Shown piece by piece: positions 16,384-23,716 of a stretch of 28,988 nucleotides of DNA. The position numbers were made by a program, and so were the translations under genes. The stretch's first letter is position 1. Each line of letters begins with the position of its first letter. The notes beneath the pieces were generated by a model, which had not been told where the DNA came from, searched no databases, and saw only the letters and a list, made by a program, of their open reading frames with translations. Source of the DNA: Rickettsiales bacterium (GTDB lineage Bacteria; Pseudomonadota; Alphaproteobacteria; Rickettsiales; UBA1997); the NCBI GenBank assembly GCA_023262945.1, contig JALQXY010000166.1:1-28988 (forward strand), written 5' to 3'.

Positions 16384-18528
16384 TTATAGATAGATGGAAT
16401 TTTTCTTTGATAAGAGATCTTCAAATTCAAATGATTTTCCAGAGCTAGTTTGTTTCCTTAATATAGAAAGTGGCTTTTTATTTTTGGGGATCACTTCCTG
16501 ATCTTGAATATTGCAAACCTCTAATGGTGGCAATTCTTTTATTGATCCATCATATTGAACTACAACATATTTCTTTGCCAATTCAGCAATTCTTTCTTTG
16601 CCTAGGCTACTAAATTTTTCATTAATTTTTTTAGCAATTTCTGGTAGCAATATTTCTGGTATATAATCAAGACCCGAATTATGAATTTGTGAGCCAAATC
16701 TTGAAAAAGCAAAGTGAGGATTGTTACCAATTAATCGAATTTCAACCACGCCATTTGTTGAATCTGCTTTGGAAATTCTCATTGTAGCATCTTTAGCCGC
16801 AATTTTTTTATGCTCTAGAAATGCCATTGCCTTTTCATCTAGCTTTATATAATCGGTTCCTGTTAATTCTTTTAATAAACCTTTTTTTAAATCCACTCTA
16901 ATTGCAATTTCTTCTTGATCACGAATTAATCCTTTATGTTTAGTGGATTGATCTACAATTATTTCTTGAATTGTTCTAAAGAATTCTATAGCAAGTGCAT
17001 TTAATTTTACAATTTTATCATCCGTTTCTAATGTGTGAATTTCAGGCAATAATACATTCTTACCTTGATATTCCAGTGATAAGTTTAACTGAATATTAGC
17101 CTCATTAAAAGATAAACCCATTTTATTGGCATGAAGATTTAGGTTATGTTTTTCTGTTCTAAGTTTTGGCAAGATGTCTTCTATTTTATCAGGTCCAAAG
17201 CTTACTTCATTGGCATGAATCATATCAAATAATTTTTCATGCAATTTACCTTCTTTAATTAACGAGACTATTCTTTTTCTTTTGTTTATTATTTTTTCTT
17301 GATTGGTATCTTTGCAATATTTATTTGCATCTACCACATCATCAATTGAAATATTTTGATTTTCTTCAATTATTAATAATTTATAAAAATAGATTTCAAT
17401 AGGTGACAAAGATTCTATTAAGTTAAAAATAATATCACATTCTTGATATCCGGCATTCTCAAGATCTTTTTTTATTAAAAATAAATCAAATTTCCTAAAA
17501 TTACTTTGTTTTTCAGTGTCATCTTTTTCGATTTGTTTGAAAAATAATATTTGCTCTATATTAGAAATTATAGAGCTCTTTTTATATTCTTCTTGTTTTT
17601 TTGCTCTAGCATCTAAATCTGTAAATATTTCTTTTAAGGCGATATTAATGTTTACTGGATTATCTTCTTTATTGACTATGTTAACAGATCCAGATTTATT
17701 CGTTAGTGGCGTTAGGGTAAATTCACTTTCAATTCCAACCTTTAATTCGGATTCAAATTTTTCTTTTAAATCTCTAGAATAAATTGTAATTTCTTGATCA
17801 ATTTTACTTTCTGACTTTTCTAGTAAAGGAGTCGCGTTAAAATCATGTGTATGATTTTGTTTTATAAAAGCAATAAATTCTGTTTTAAGCTCATCTTTGA
17901 TAGCAATGTTTAAAGCTTTTCTTAAATATATCCTAAAATTGGTTATTTGATTTAATAAAGCATGATTTTCTAAATCGTCCAATCTTAGAAATGAAGAATT
18001 TTTTTCTAATTCAAAAGCTTTATCTAATTTTCTTAAAGTTTCTTCATTAAATTCTTCTAATCTTAGTTGATTTATAATTTTATCTTTATTTTCTTGGCTT
18101 AGATTAGAAAATATTATTTTATAAAATTGACCAAAATTATAAAATATTCTTGCATGAGCATGCTCATATTTATTTTGATAATTTAATAATTCATTTTGTA
18201 AATCTAGCAATTCTTCCTCTGAGCACGTTTTATATTTTGTAATTTTTTCGATTTGATTAAAAATTTCTGTAGTAAAGTCTGATGCTGCTGTTTTTGTTAT
18301 ATCTGTATTATAAAAATTATCTTGATAGAATTTACTAAAATCTAACAAAATACGATCAAGAGTTTCATCTTCATGGTCATCTTTAAGCGCAATCATTTGC
18401 TGCAAATAAGAGGTGAGCTGAATAATTGAAAATATATGATTTATAGTTTGAACTTGCTTTGTTTTTTCTAGCTCGCTCCAATTTGTATAAATTTCATTTA
18501 AATTGATTATAATATTTCTAATAGTCAT
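16384..18528 (-). CDS. Unknown 714-aa protein with glutamine-synthetase-like C-terminal half
   Basis: I do not recognise it as a named gene. Residues 1-240 are charged and helix-rich, with no signal peptide or membrane segment. From about 250 the order of short motifs recalls the glutamine synthetase/carboxylate-amine ligase catalytic fold. GIESEF (265-270) stands where GS has its G-x-E-x-E-F strand. After a helical insertion (about 300-430), EVSFGPDKIE (441-450) resembles E-V-x-x-G-Q-x-E, and ANIQLNLSL then GKNVLL (477-494) resembles the G-M-H-x-H-x-S-L then G-K-N segment. EIRLIGNNPHFAF (596-608) then GLDYI resembles the E-x-R-x-x-x-x-x-N-P-Y-L-A then A-G-L-x-G-I end. Several metal or ATP residues look replaced, so it may be inactive or use another substrate. 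A TTGATT-18-TATTAT promoter lies about 50 bp upstream. Standalone expression is likely. Confidence 0.45.
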   Translation of the reverse strand: MTIRNIIINLNEIYTNWSELEKTKQVQTINHIFSIIQLTSYLQQMIALKDDHEDETLDRILLDFSKFYQDNFYNTDITKTAASDFTTEIFNQIEKITKYKTCSEEELLDLQNELLNYQNKYEHAHARIFYNFGQFYKIIFSNLSQENKDKIINQLRLEEFNEETLRKLDKAFELEKNSSFLRLDDLENHALLNQITNFRIYLRKALNIAIKDELKTEFIAFIKQNHTHDFNATPLLEKSESKIDQEITIYSRDLKEKFESELKVGIESEFTLTPLTNKSGSVNIVNKEDNPVNINIALKEIFTDLDARAKKQEEYKKSSIISNIEQILFFKQIEKDDTEKQSNFRKFDLFLIKKDLENAGYQECDIIFNLIESLSPIEIYFYKLLIIEENQNISIDDVVDANKYCKDTNQEKIINKRKRIVSLIKEGKLHEKLFDMIHANEVSFGPDKIEDILPKLRTEKHNLNLHANKMGLSFNEANIQLNLSLEYQGKNVLLPEIHTLETDDKIVKLNALAIEFFRTIQEIIVDQSTKHKGLIRDQEEIAIRVDLKKGLLKELTGTDYIKLDEKAMAFLEHKKIAAKDATMRISKADSTNGVVEIRLIGNNPHFAFSRFGSQIHNSGLDYIPEILLPEIAKKINEKFSSLGKERIAELAKKYVVVQYDGSIKELPPLEVCNIQDQEVIPKNKKPLSILRKQTSSGKSFEFEDLLSKKNSIYL

Positions 18529-18580
18529 TTTTTATCCATAAGATCAATTAAACTCAAAACTTTTAAAGATGGGATTTGAT

Positions 18581-18610
18581 ATAATATTATGATCTAATGA
18601 CGTAAATCAA
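18581..18610 (-). promoter_or_regulatory. Promoter for the 714-aa gene, TTGATT-18-TATTAT
   Basis: On the minus strand TTGATT (18610-18605) and TATTAT (18586-18581) are 18 bases apart, about 52 bp before the ATG at 18528. The fit is moderate, in very AT-rich DNA where chance matches are common. Confidence 0.4.
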
Positions 18611-18693
18611 TTTTATATTTATTGATTCAAAATTCAAATATTAGTATTTGTGGTGATTTTTTTAACTATGAGGTATCTTATTATAAAATTTGA

Positions 18694-19134
18694 TTAAATT
18701 AAATTAATTTCATCTTGTGTTATTAAAAATTCTATCGCTTGATGCAAATTGGTAAAAATGTATCTATAGATTTGCTCCCTTACTTCACGATTGCGAGTAG
18801 CTTTAAAGGCTGTTCTAACATTTAGTTCTTTTTTAAGTAAGTTGATGCCAATATTATAAGCAATTTTGCGAGCCATTTCCCCTTTTCTTGTAAGGCGGCT
18901 TTGATTTACAAAAATATTTTCTTTGTAATTATCGATTGATGTTAGCATTTTTTCAATGTCTTGTGCTATATATTCGCGAGTTTGGTTTATTATGTTAGGA
19001 TTGGATTTTTTAAAAATATTATAAGCTACTTTTAACGGAGAGTACAAAAAGGAAGAATTTAAATGCTTATTAATTCCAGCTTCTATGAGTTTGGTTAAAT
19101 CTTTTGCAAAATTATAGTTAACAAGATCTGTCAT
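18694..19134 (-). CDS. Hypothetical protein, 146 aa
   Basis: I do not recognise this protein. It is soluble-looking and mostly helical, with no signal peptide, membrane segment or cysteines. The C-terminal half is basic, with LTRKGEMARKIAYNIG and an arginine-rich KATRNREVREQIYRY stretch, then an acidic end. Its ATG lies only 15 bp beyond the 3' CCA of tRNA-Met on the same strand, with no room for a separate promoter, so it is probably translated from a transcript that begins upstream of the tRNA. The next gene on the strand, 714 aa, has its own promoter-like site. It could be a lineage-specific or effector-type protein, but nothing in the sequence shows that. Confidence 0.6.
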   Translation of the reverse strand: MTDLVNYNFAKDLTKLIEAGINKHLNSSFLYSPLKVAYNIFKKSNPNIINQTREYIAQDIEKMLTSIDNYKENIFVNQSRLTRKGEMARKIAYNIGINLLKKELNVRTAFKATRNREVREQIYRYIFTNLHQAIEFLITQDEINLI

Positions 19135-19149
19135 TGCAAAAATATTAAT

Positions 19150-19225
19150 TGGTAGCGGGAGAGGGACTTGAACCCCCGACCAATGGATTATGATCCCACT
19201 GCTCTACCGACTGAGCTATCCCGCC
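19150..19225 (-). tRNA. tRNA-Met (anticodon CAT)
   Basis: A 76-nt cloverleaf on the minus strand. The acceptor stem GGCGGGA pairs with TCCCGCT (first pair G-U), followed by A and an encoded CCA. The anticodon stem is GTGGG/TCCAT with loop ATCATAA, giving CAT. The T arm is GGGGG-TTCAAGT-CCCTC. The first base pair and overall form suit elongator Met; the Ile2 tRNA, which also carries CAT with modified C34, is the alternative. Confidence 0.93.
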
Positions 19226-19358
19226 AATGTAAAGAATTATAGTTTTTATTTCTAAAAATTATAACTATACCGTTTTAACCTAAAAAACATTAATTTAAAT
19301 TTAATAAATTATCCGTTTTTAAGTTAAAATAGTATAAAAAAAGATTTAACTTGATGTT

Positions 19359-19586
19359 ATACCAAACTTCATCTTTAAAGCAGTTAAAAATAAACGATTA
19401 AATTCTTTATCTTTTTGGCTTGAGATTTAATCAAATAAAACAGTTTTGACAACTTTTTTATCATTAAATCGGCGAAGAAAAGCTCAAGTTGCATGGGTAT
19501 ATGACTTAAGGCTTTTTGCAATTTTTAGCCAAAAAGATAAAGTCAGATTGTTTAGTTTTTATATGTTTTTTAGGTGGGAATTGGTA
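19359..19586 (+). repeat. Hybrid foldback repeat, copy 4
   Basis: The right part (about 19500-19586) is the standard family: CTTAAGGCTTTTTGCAA through to AGGTGGGAATTGGTA. The left part (19359 onward) begins ATACCAAACTTCATC and contains CTTTATCTTTTTGGCTTGAGA, a divergent relative of the family arm. It looks like a fusion of two subfamilies. It abuts the next copy, sharing the junction GGTAATACC. Confidence 0.65.
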
Positions 19587-19762
19587 ATACCAATTCCCAC
19601 CTAAAAATAAACAATATGACAAAATATTTTTAAGATAAAAATTATAAAAAACGCAAGTCCTATACATATAGGGCTTAAGGCTTTTTGCAATTTTTAGCCA
19701 AAAAGATAAAGTCAGATTGTTTAGTTTTTTTATATATATATATATATATATTTAGGTGGGAA
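19587..19762 (+). repeat. Foldback repeat, tandem copy 5 with TA expansion
   Basis: It starts ATACCAATTCCCACC directly after copy 4 in the same orientation. Where other copies read TTTATATGTTTTTT, this one has an uninterrupted (TA)10 run at 19731-19750. The right terminus is cut short, reading AGGTGGGAA and then sequence of the broken endonuclease gene. Confidence 0.85.
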
Positions 19763-20049
19763 AAGAATTTAATTTTTCTAGGGTGAGAATTAACATCCTC
19801 AGCCTCCATGATAAAGGCTTCTTTTAATGTTAAATTGATGTGATCAAGAGACTGATTATATCCAGATCTCTTCTTGTCATCTGGATTGATCTGCCACCTT
19901 TCAGATAAGATTAAAAAATCATCATTATTTTTGATATCAAGCCACGCCCCAAAAATAACAAATTTTTTCTCATGGTTTACATGTGAGCAACTCCAAGTTC
20001 AATTTTGGCAAGTTGCTCCTTCTTGTTCGATAAATTGTTTTTTATTCAT
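19763..20049 (-). pseudogene. Broken McrA/HNH-type restriction endonuclease N-terminus
   Basis: Read from the ATG at 20049 on the minus strand, the frame gives MNKKQFIEQEGATCQN, then a TGA at 19999-20001. It continues TWSCSHVNHEKKFVIFGAWL and later SERWQINPDDKKRSGYNQS. This resembles the N-terminal module of a family of HNH (McrA-like) restriction endonucleases, in which a tryptophan is expected where the TGA stands. The frame then runs into the end of the foldback repeat and the whole catalytic part is missing. It is thus broken twice, by a nonsense change and by truncation. The family name is from memory and only moderately sure. Its start lies 3 bp from the stop of the upstream helicase gene on the same strand, so it was the second gene of that operon. 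Confidence 0.5.
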
Positions 20050-20051
20050 AC

Positions 20052-23000
20052 CTAATTATTAACTAAATTACAAAACCCATTCAATAATTCCATTTGCTTA
20101 ACACTCTTTGGATTAGCTTCTATTAAATTTGGATTCATTACGATTATAGATAAGCACTGCGCTCTTGAAATCGCTACATTTAAACGATTTTTGCTATATA
20201 AAAACTCAATATTTCTTGGCAAATCCTCGTAAGAAGAAGTGGCAAAAGAAATCATCACAATTGGTGCTTCCTGTCCTTGAAATTTATCAACAGTGCCAAC
20301 TTTTGCACCTTTTGGCAAGATTGATGTTAGATAATTAACTTGAACATTATATGGGCTAACAACCAATATGTCATCAATTGTAATAGCTCTTTTAGTTCCA
20401 TCTTTATCTGTAAATTCTTGTCCGAGTAGCTCTTGATATTTGTCCTTTATAATTTCTGCTTCCTCTACGCTTTTTTGTGAACAATTTTGATGATTGGCAT
20501 TTATGATATGAATTCCTTGATTTGGTAAATCGCTATTTTGCAACTGAAGCTTTCTTAAAGAAGTACTTTGATCTGATTTTAATCTTTTGTCATAAAAACT
20601 TTCAGAAATAAAATCACAGATCTCTGGTCTCATTCTATAAGTTTTGCTAAGAAAGATTCCTCTATTACTAGCAATGGTTGATTCATCTTGTAATAAAAAT
20701 TCTAAAATTGATTTTCCCGCTTCTCCTGGATGAGTTCCTTGAATTGGTTGGCCAAGTTGCATTTGGTCACCAATGAGAATAATATTTTTAGTGCTATTTG
20801 ACATGGCTACAATATTGGCTAACGCAACTTGTCCTGCCTCATCTATGAATAAATAATCAAGCTGATTATCTAAAGCCTCATCACTAAAAAGCCATGCAGT
20901 ACCTGCAAATAAGCTATTATTTACAAAATCTATATCACTATTTTTGCCTTTATAATTTTTAATAAATTCTCCTTCAAAAGCATCATCACTAGAATCTTTT
21001 TTGATTCCGTTGAAGCTAATATTTTCTCGTAAGGCGACTTCTTCAATTTTGGTAAGTAAATTATCGATTGCTTTATGTGAATTTGAAGAAATGCCTATTT
21101 TTTTACCGGACTTTAACAATTCAACAATAATATGGCTTGTCATATAAGTTTTTCCTGCTCCTGGAGGGCCTTGAATGAATAAATAGCTATTATCAAGCTC
21201 ACTGATTGCATTTAATGATTCATCAATAACATCTTTGTTTTTATCTAAAACTTCTTCACCAGATTTTTTGTTTAAAAATCTAGGCAAAGCTCGTAATAAA
21301 ATTTCAAAAGCAACATCCTTTTCTTCTTTTTGATTTAGATATTTATCAGCTATTTTATAAAGCGACTTTCTAATGATTTTATTATCAATTAGGCCATCAG
21401 ATGAAATTGATAAACTATCACTTAAGTCTTTATTGCTACTTTTAATTTTTACGATCAGATTCTCTTCATCAATTTCAAATATTGTACCAACTTTCTCATC
21501 TAAATTATGGCAATTTTTAACATCACTTCCTGCTTTTAATTTAAATTCTTGTGGCGGAAAATTGTAAGAATAAATCAATGATCTTTTTTCAGAGACTGGA
21601 TCACCAAATTTAGTTAATCCTGCAATTGCCTCATTATCATCCAATAATTCATCGTCGGTTTTATTTTGCCTTTCAAACATTGCCCACCAAACTGGCTTAT
21701 TTTCTCGATTGTGAAATTCTAATAGATTTGCAATTTGAACATTGAGCGAATTTTCATTTTCATCAAAATTATCTAGGTCAATTCCAAGTAATTTTTGATA
21801 TTTTTCATATTCAATTTTCCAATCTTTTCTTTCTTCTTTTGATATTTCTTGATTTTGATTTAACTCAAACCAGCTAGCAGATTCTGGTCTTAACTTTAAA
21901 AGCCAATCACGCAGCAATTTTGTTGAAATGCAGTCAATTTCATTATATTCTTCAATTTCTTTTAAAAGATTATTATCACCAGTTTTTTGCCAATTATTAT
22001 AAACAACAATACTTTCAGCGGCAGTTGCAACTTCGCCTTGCCTTTTTTCCATGTAAAAGCTTTCAAGATTTTTTATTGAATAGCCTTCCTCACTGGTTCT
22101 AATCGCTTCTTTTACAACCAAATATAGATCAACAAATTTTTTTGCTTGAAGCAAATTATCTAGCCTTTCTTCGTAAAGTCCAAATTTACAGGATAGTCTT
22201 TTTAATGCGGTGGTTTCATAGTGATTATAGTGATAAATGTAAGCGAATGGAAACTTAACTAAATGATCGCAAATAAACTCCATAAACTCTTTAAAAGCTT
22301 GCCTTTCTTCTTTTAAATTATGACCCCAGAAAGCTTTAAATATGGGCTTACTATCTTCAAAATAATAAACTCCAAAAAGATATTCCAAACCGCCATCATA
22401 TAGTGGATCTCCTTCCATATCGAAAAATAAATCACCATCATTTTGCTTTGGTAGACGATCAAAACCTTTGCTAAAAGAGTGATTAATTATTTCAAATTTA
22501 TTCTCACCAGTTTTTCTTTGATGATTTTGTAAAGTTGCTTGTGATTTTAAGCGAGTTAGTATTTCAGGATTTAAATCAGGAATTATATTTCCTTCAAAAT
22601 TTGCCAAATCTTCAATTTTTTTAATTCCTGCTTTTTCTAATTTTTCAATTTGAGCATTATTGATATTAGCTATTAGGCTTAAATGATTATCTTCTTGCCA
22701 AATTTTGTTACAGTAATCTTGCCAAGAGCATAATTTGCAATGTGAACAGGGTTTTGGATATGAATCAGAGTTTAAGTGCTTGATGTAATCTTCAAAGCGA
22801 TTTTGGCATTTTTTAAAATAAGCAAAGAATTCAGATAATTTAAAGCTATATTGTTTTTTATCTCCCAAATATAGATGAATATTTTGCGAAATAACTCCCA
22901 TTATATTACTGAGCAAATCAGCATAGACACAAAGTTGAATAATATATTTTGCTTCACATTTCTTGCCAAGTTTAGTATCTAAAACCTCATAAGAATAATT

Positions 23001-23375
23001 GCCAAGATTTGATTGTTGCCTGCATTTTATTAAAAAATCAGCAAATCCTTGCCAATTGTCATTTTTTAAAACCGCCTGATAAATAACATCATAGCCATCT
23101 TTTAAAGCTTCAATTGTCTTGGCAATTCTATCATTAATGGGTAAATCGGGATCAATTTCACAAATTGATTTTCCCTCGATTTTTAACTTTTGCAAATAGG
23201 CCTTTTCGTGCTCTATACCTTTTTCTTGAAGTAATTTGCTCGAACTATCCTGCTCTTTTTTGGTTAAATCTTCACTTAAGCTTTTAACATCCAAAAAACT
23301 AGCATGATGACAAGCAAGAAAAGTGGTTAAATCAGATGGTGAAAATAGATATTTACTGCTGTCAGTCTTTTGCAT
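20052..23375 (-). CDS. TM0106-type RecB-like nuclease / SF1 helicase fusion
   Basis: 1107 aa, three modules. First, a Cas4/RecB-like nuclease with an iron-sulfur-type cysteine set (C22, then C210, C213, C216 and C222 in CSHCKLCSWQDYC) and active-site-like residues in GFADF (D113) and YEVLDTK (E130, D133, K135). Second, an RNase H-like exonuclease segment beginning DLFFDMEGD (315-323), as in YprB-type proteins. Third, a Dna2/Upf1-type SF1 helicase with Walker A GPPGAGKT (736-743), DEAG (845-848), GDQMQLGQP, DKFQGQE and NRLNVAISRA. All key motifs look intact. The family is usually annotated as TM0106 RecB-like putative nuclease; its physiological role is not established, and DNA repair or defence are both reasonable. 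The broken endonuclease follows 3 bp downstream. A divergent HTH gene starts 167 bp away across an inverted repeat. Confidence 0.88.
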   Translation of the reverse strand: MQKTDSSKYLFSPSDLTTFLACHHASFLDVKSLSEDLTKKEQDSSSKLLQEKGIEHEKAYLQKLKIEGKSICEIDPDLPINDRIAKTIEALKDGYDVIYQAVLKNDNWQGFADFLIKCRQQSNLGNYSYEVLDTKLGKKCEAKYIIQLCVYADLLSNIMGVISQNIHLYLGDKKQYSFKLSEFFAYFKKCQNRFEDYIKHLNSDSYPKPCSHCKLCSWQDYCNKIWQEDNHLSLIANINNAQIEKLEKAGIKKIEDLANFEGNIIPDLNPEILTRLKSQATLQNHQRKTGENKFEIINHSFSKGFDRLPKQNDGDLFFDMEGDPLYDGGLEYLFGVYYFEDSKPIFKAFWGHNLKEERQAFKEFMEFICDHLVKFPFAYIYHYNHYETTALKRLSCKFGLYEERLDNLLQAKKFVDLYLVVKEAIRTSEEGYSIKNLESFYMEKRQGEVATAAESIVVYNNWQKTGDNNLLKEIEEYNEIDCISTKLLRDWLLKLRPESASWFELNQNQEISKEERKDWKIEYEKYQKLLGIDLDNFDENENSLNVQIANLLEFHNRENKPVWWAMFERQNKTDDELLDDNEAIAGLTKFGDPVSEKRSLIYSYNFPPQEFKLKAGSDVKNCHNLDEKVGTIFEIDEENLIVKIKSSNKDLSDSLSISSDGLIDNKIIRKSLYKIADKYLNQKEEKDVAFEILLRALPRFLNKKSGEEVLDKNKDVIDESLNAISELDNSYLFIQGPPGAGKTYMTSHIIVELLKSGKKIGISSNSHKAIDNLLTKIEEVALRENISFNGIKKDSSDDAFEGEFIKNYKGKNSDIDFVNNSLFAGTAWLFSDEALDNQLDYLFIDEAGQVALANIVAMSNSTKNIILIGDQMQLGQPIQGTHPGEAGKSILEFLLQDESTIASNRGIFLSKTYRMRPEICDFISESFYDKRLKSDQSTSLRKLQLQNSDLPNQGIHIINANHQNCSQKSVEEAEIIKDKYQELLGQEFTDKDGTKRAITIDDILVVSPYNVQVNYLTSILPKGAKVGTVDKFQGQEAPIVMISFATSSYEDLPRNIEFLYSKNRLNVAISRAQCLSIIVMNPNLIEANPKSVKQMELLNGFCNLVNN

Positions 23376-23437
23376 TAAAATTGTATTTTATTAAAAATAG
23401 AAGAAACTAAAATAATTTCTAAAATTATCTTTCTTTT

Positions 23438-23478
23438 GCCTTGTGTTCAATTATTTTCATTTATAAAATAAAGGCAAT
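23438..23478. promoter_or_regulatory. Inverted repeat TTGCCTT/AAGGCAA between divergent defence genes
   Basis: TTGCCTT (23438-23444) and AAGGCAA (23472-23478) are perfect inverted repeats 27 bases apart. They lie between the helicase start (23375) and the HTH start (23543). With a small DNA-binding protein encoded next door, an operator is plausible; a cruciform or chance are alternatives. Confidence 0.3.
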
Positions 23479-23542
23479 AGTTTCCACTAAAAATTTGTTA
23501 ATTTTTTTAAAATACAAAAATATAACAAGTGCAAGAGATATA

Positions 23543-23707
23543 ATGACAGTTAAAGATTTAGCCGCATATCTAAAGATAGCAGAAAAAACAGCATATCGTT
23601 TTGCATTAGAAGGTAAAATACCTCTTTTTAAGGTTGGAAGTGCTTGGAGGTTTAGAAAAGGCGAAATTGATCAGTGGATAGAAAAACAAAGAAAAGATAA
23701 AAAATAA
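23543..23707 (+). CDS. Excisionase-family helix-turn-helix protein
   Basis: 54 aa from ATG 23543. The frame is open upstream to 23441, but the extra 34 residues match nothing, and the purine-rich AAGAGA just before 23543 can serve as a ribosome site. The whole protein is one HTH_17/excisionase (MerR-like winged HTH) domain: MTVKDLAAYLKIAEKTAYRF forms the HTH, followed by the typical IPLFKVGSAWRFRKGEIDQW wing. It lies 9 bp before the DUF4011 helicase, on the same strand. Small HTH proteins of this type are common ahead of restriction and defence genes, so a regulator of the pair is more likely than a true excisionase; no integrase is present. Confidence 0.85.
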   Translation: MTVKDLAAYLKIAEKTAYRFALEGKIPLFKVGSAWRFRKGEIDQWIEKQRKDKK

Positions 23708-23716
23708 CTAATAATT

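Noticed and set aside
19999..20001. UGA read as tryptophan (recoded genetic code)
   Set aside because: Every intact gene uses TGG for tryptophan without in-frame TGA, and murA ends at TGA. One TGA in a truncated gene is better explained as a nonsense mutation.
19874..20062. A 62-aa plus-strand open frame next to the tandem repeats
   Set aside because: It is antisense to the minus-strand endonuclease-like remnant, which shows protein-like composition and family-like motifs. The plus-strand frame looks like an accidental frame.
23441..23542. N-terminal extension of the HTH protein
   Set aside because: The 34 extra codons have no family match and overlap the inverted repeat and likely promoter region. 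The ATG at 23543 has a purine-rich site just upstream and begins exactly at the HTH domain.
23543..23707. Phage or integrative-element excisionase
   Set aside because: No integrase, attachment repeat or phage gene accompanies it, and tRNA-Met is intact without a duplicated 3' end nearby.
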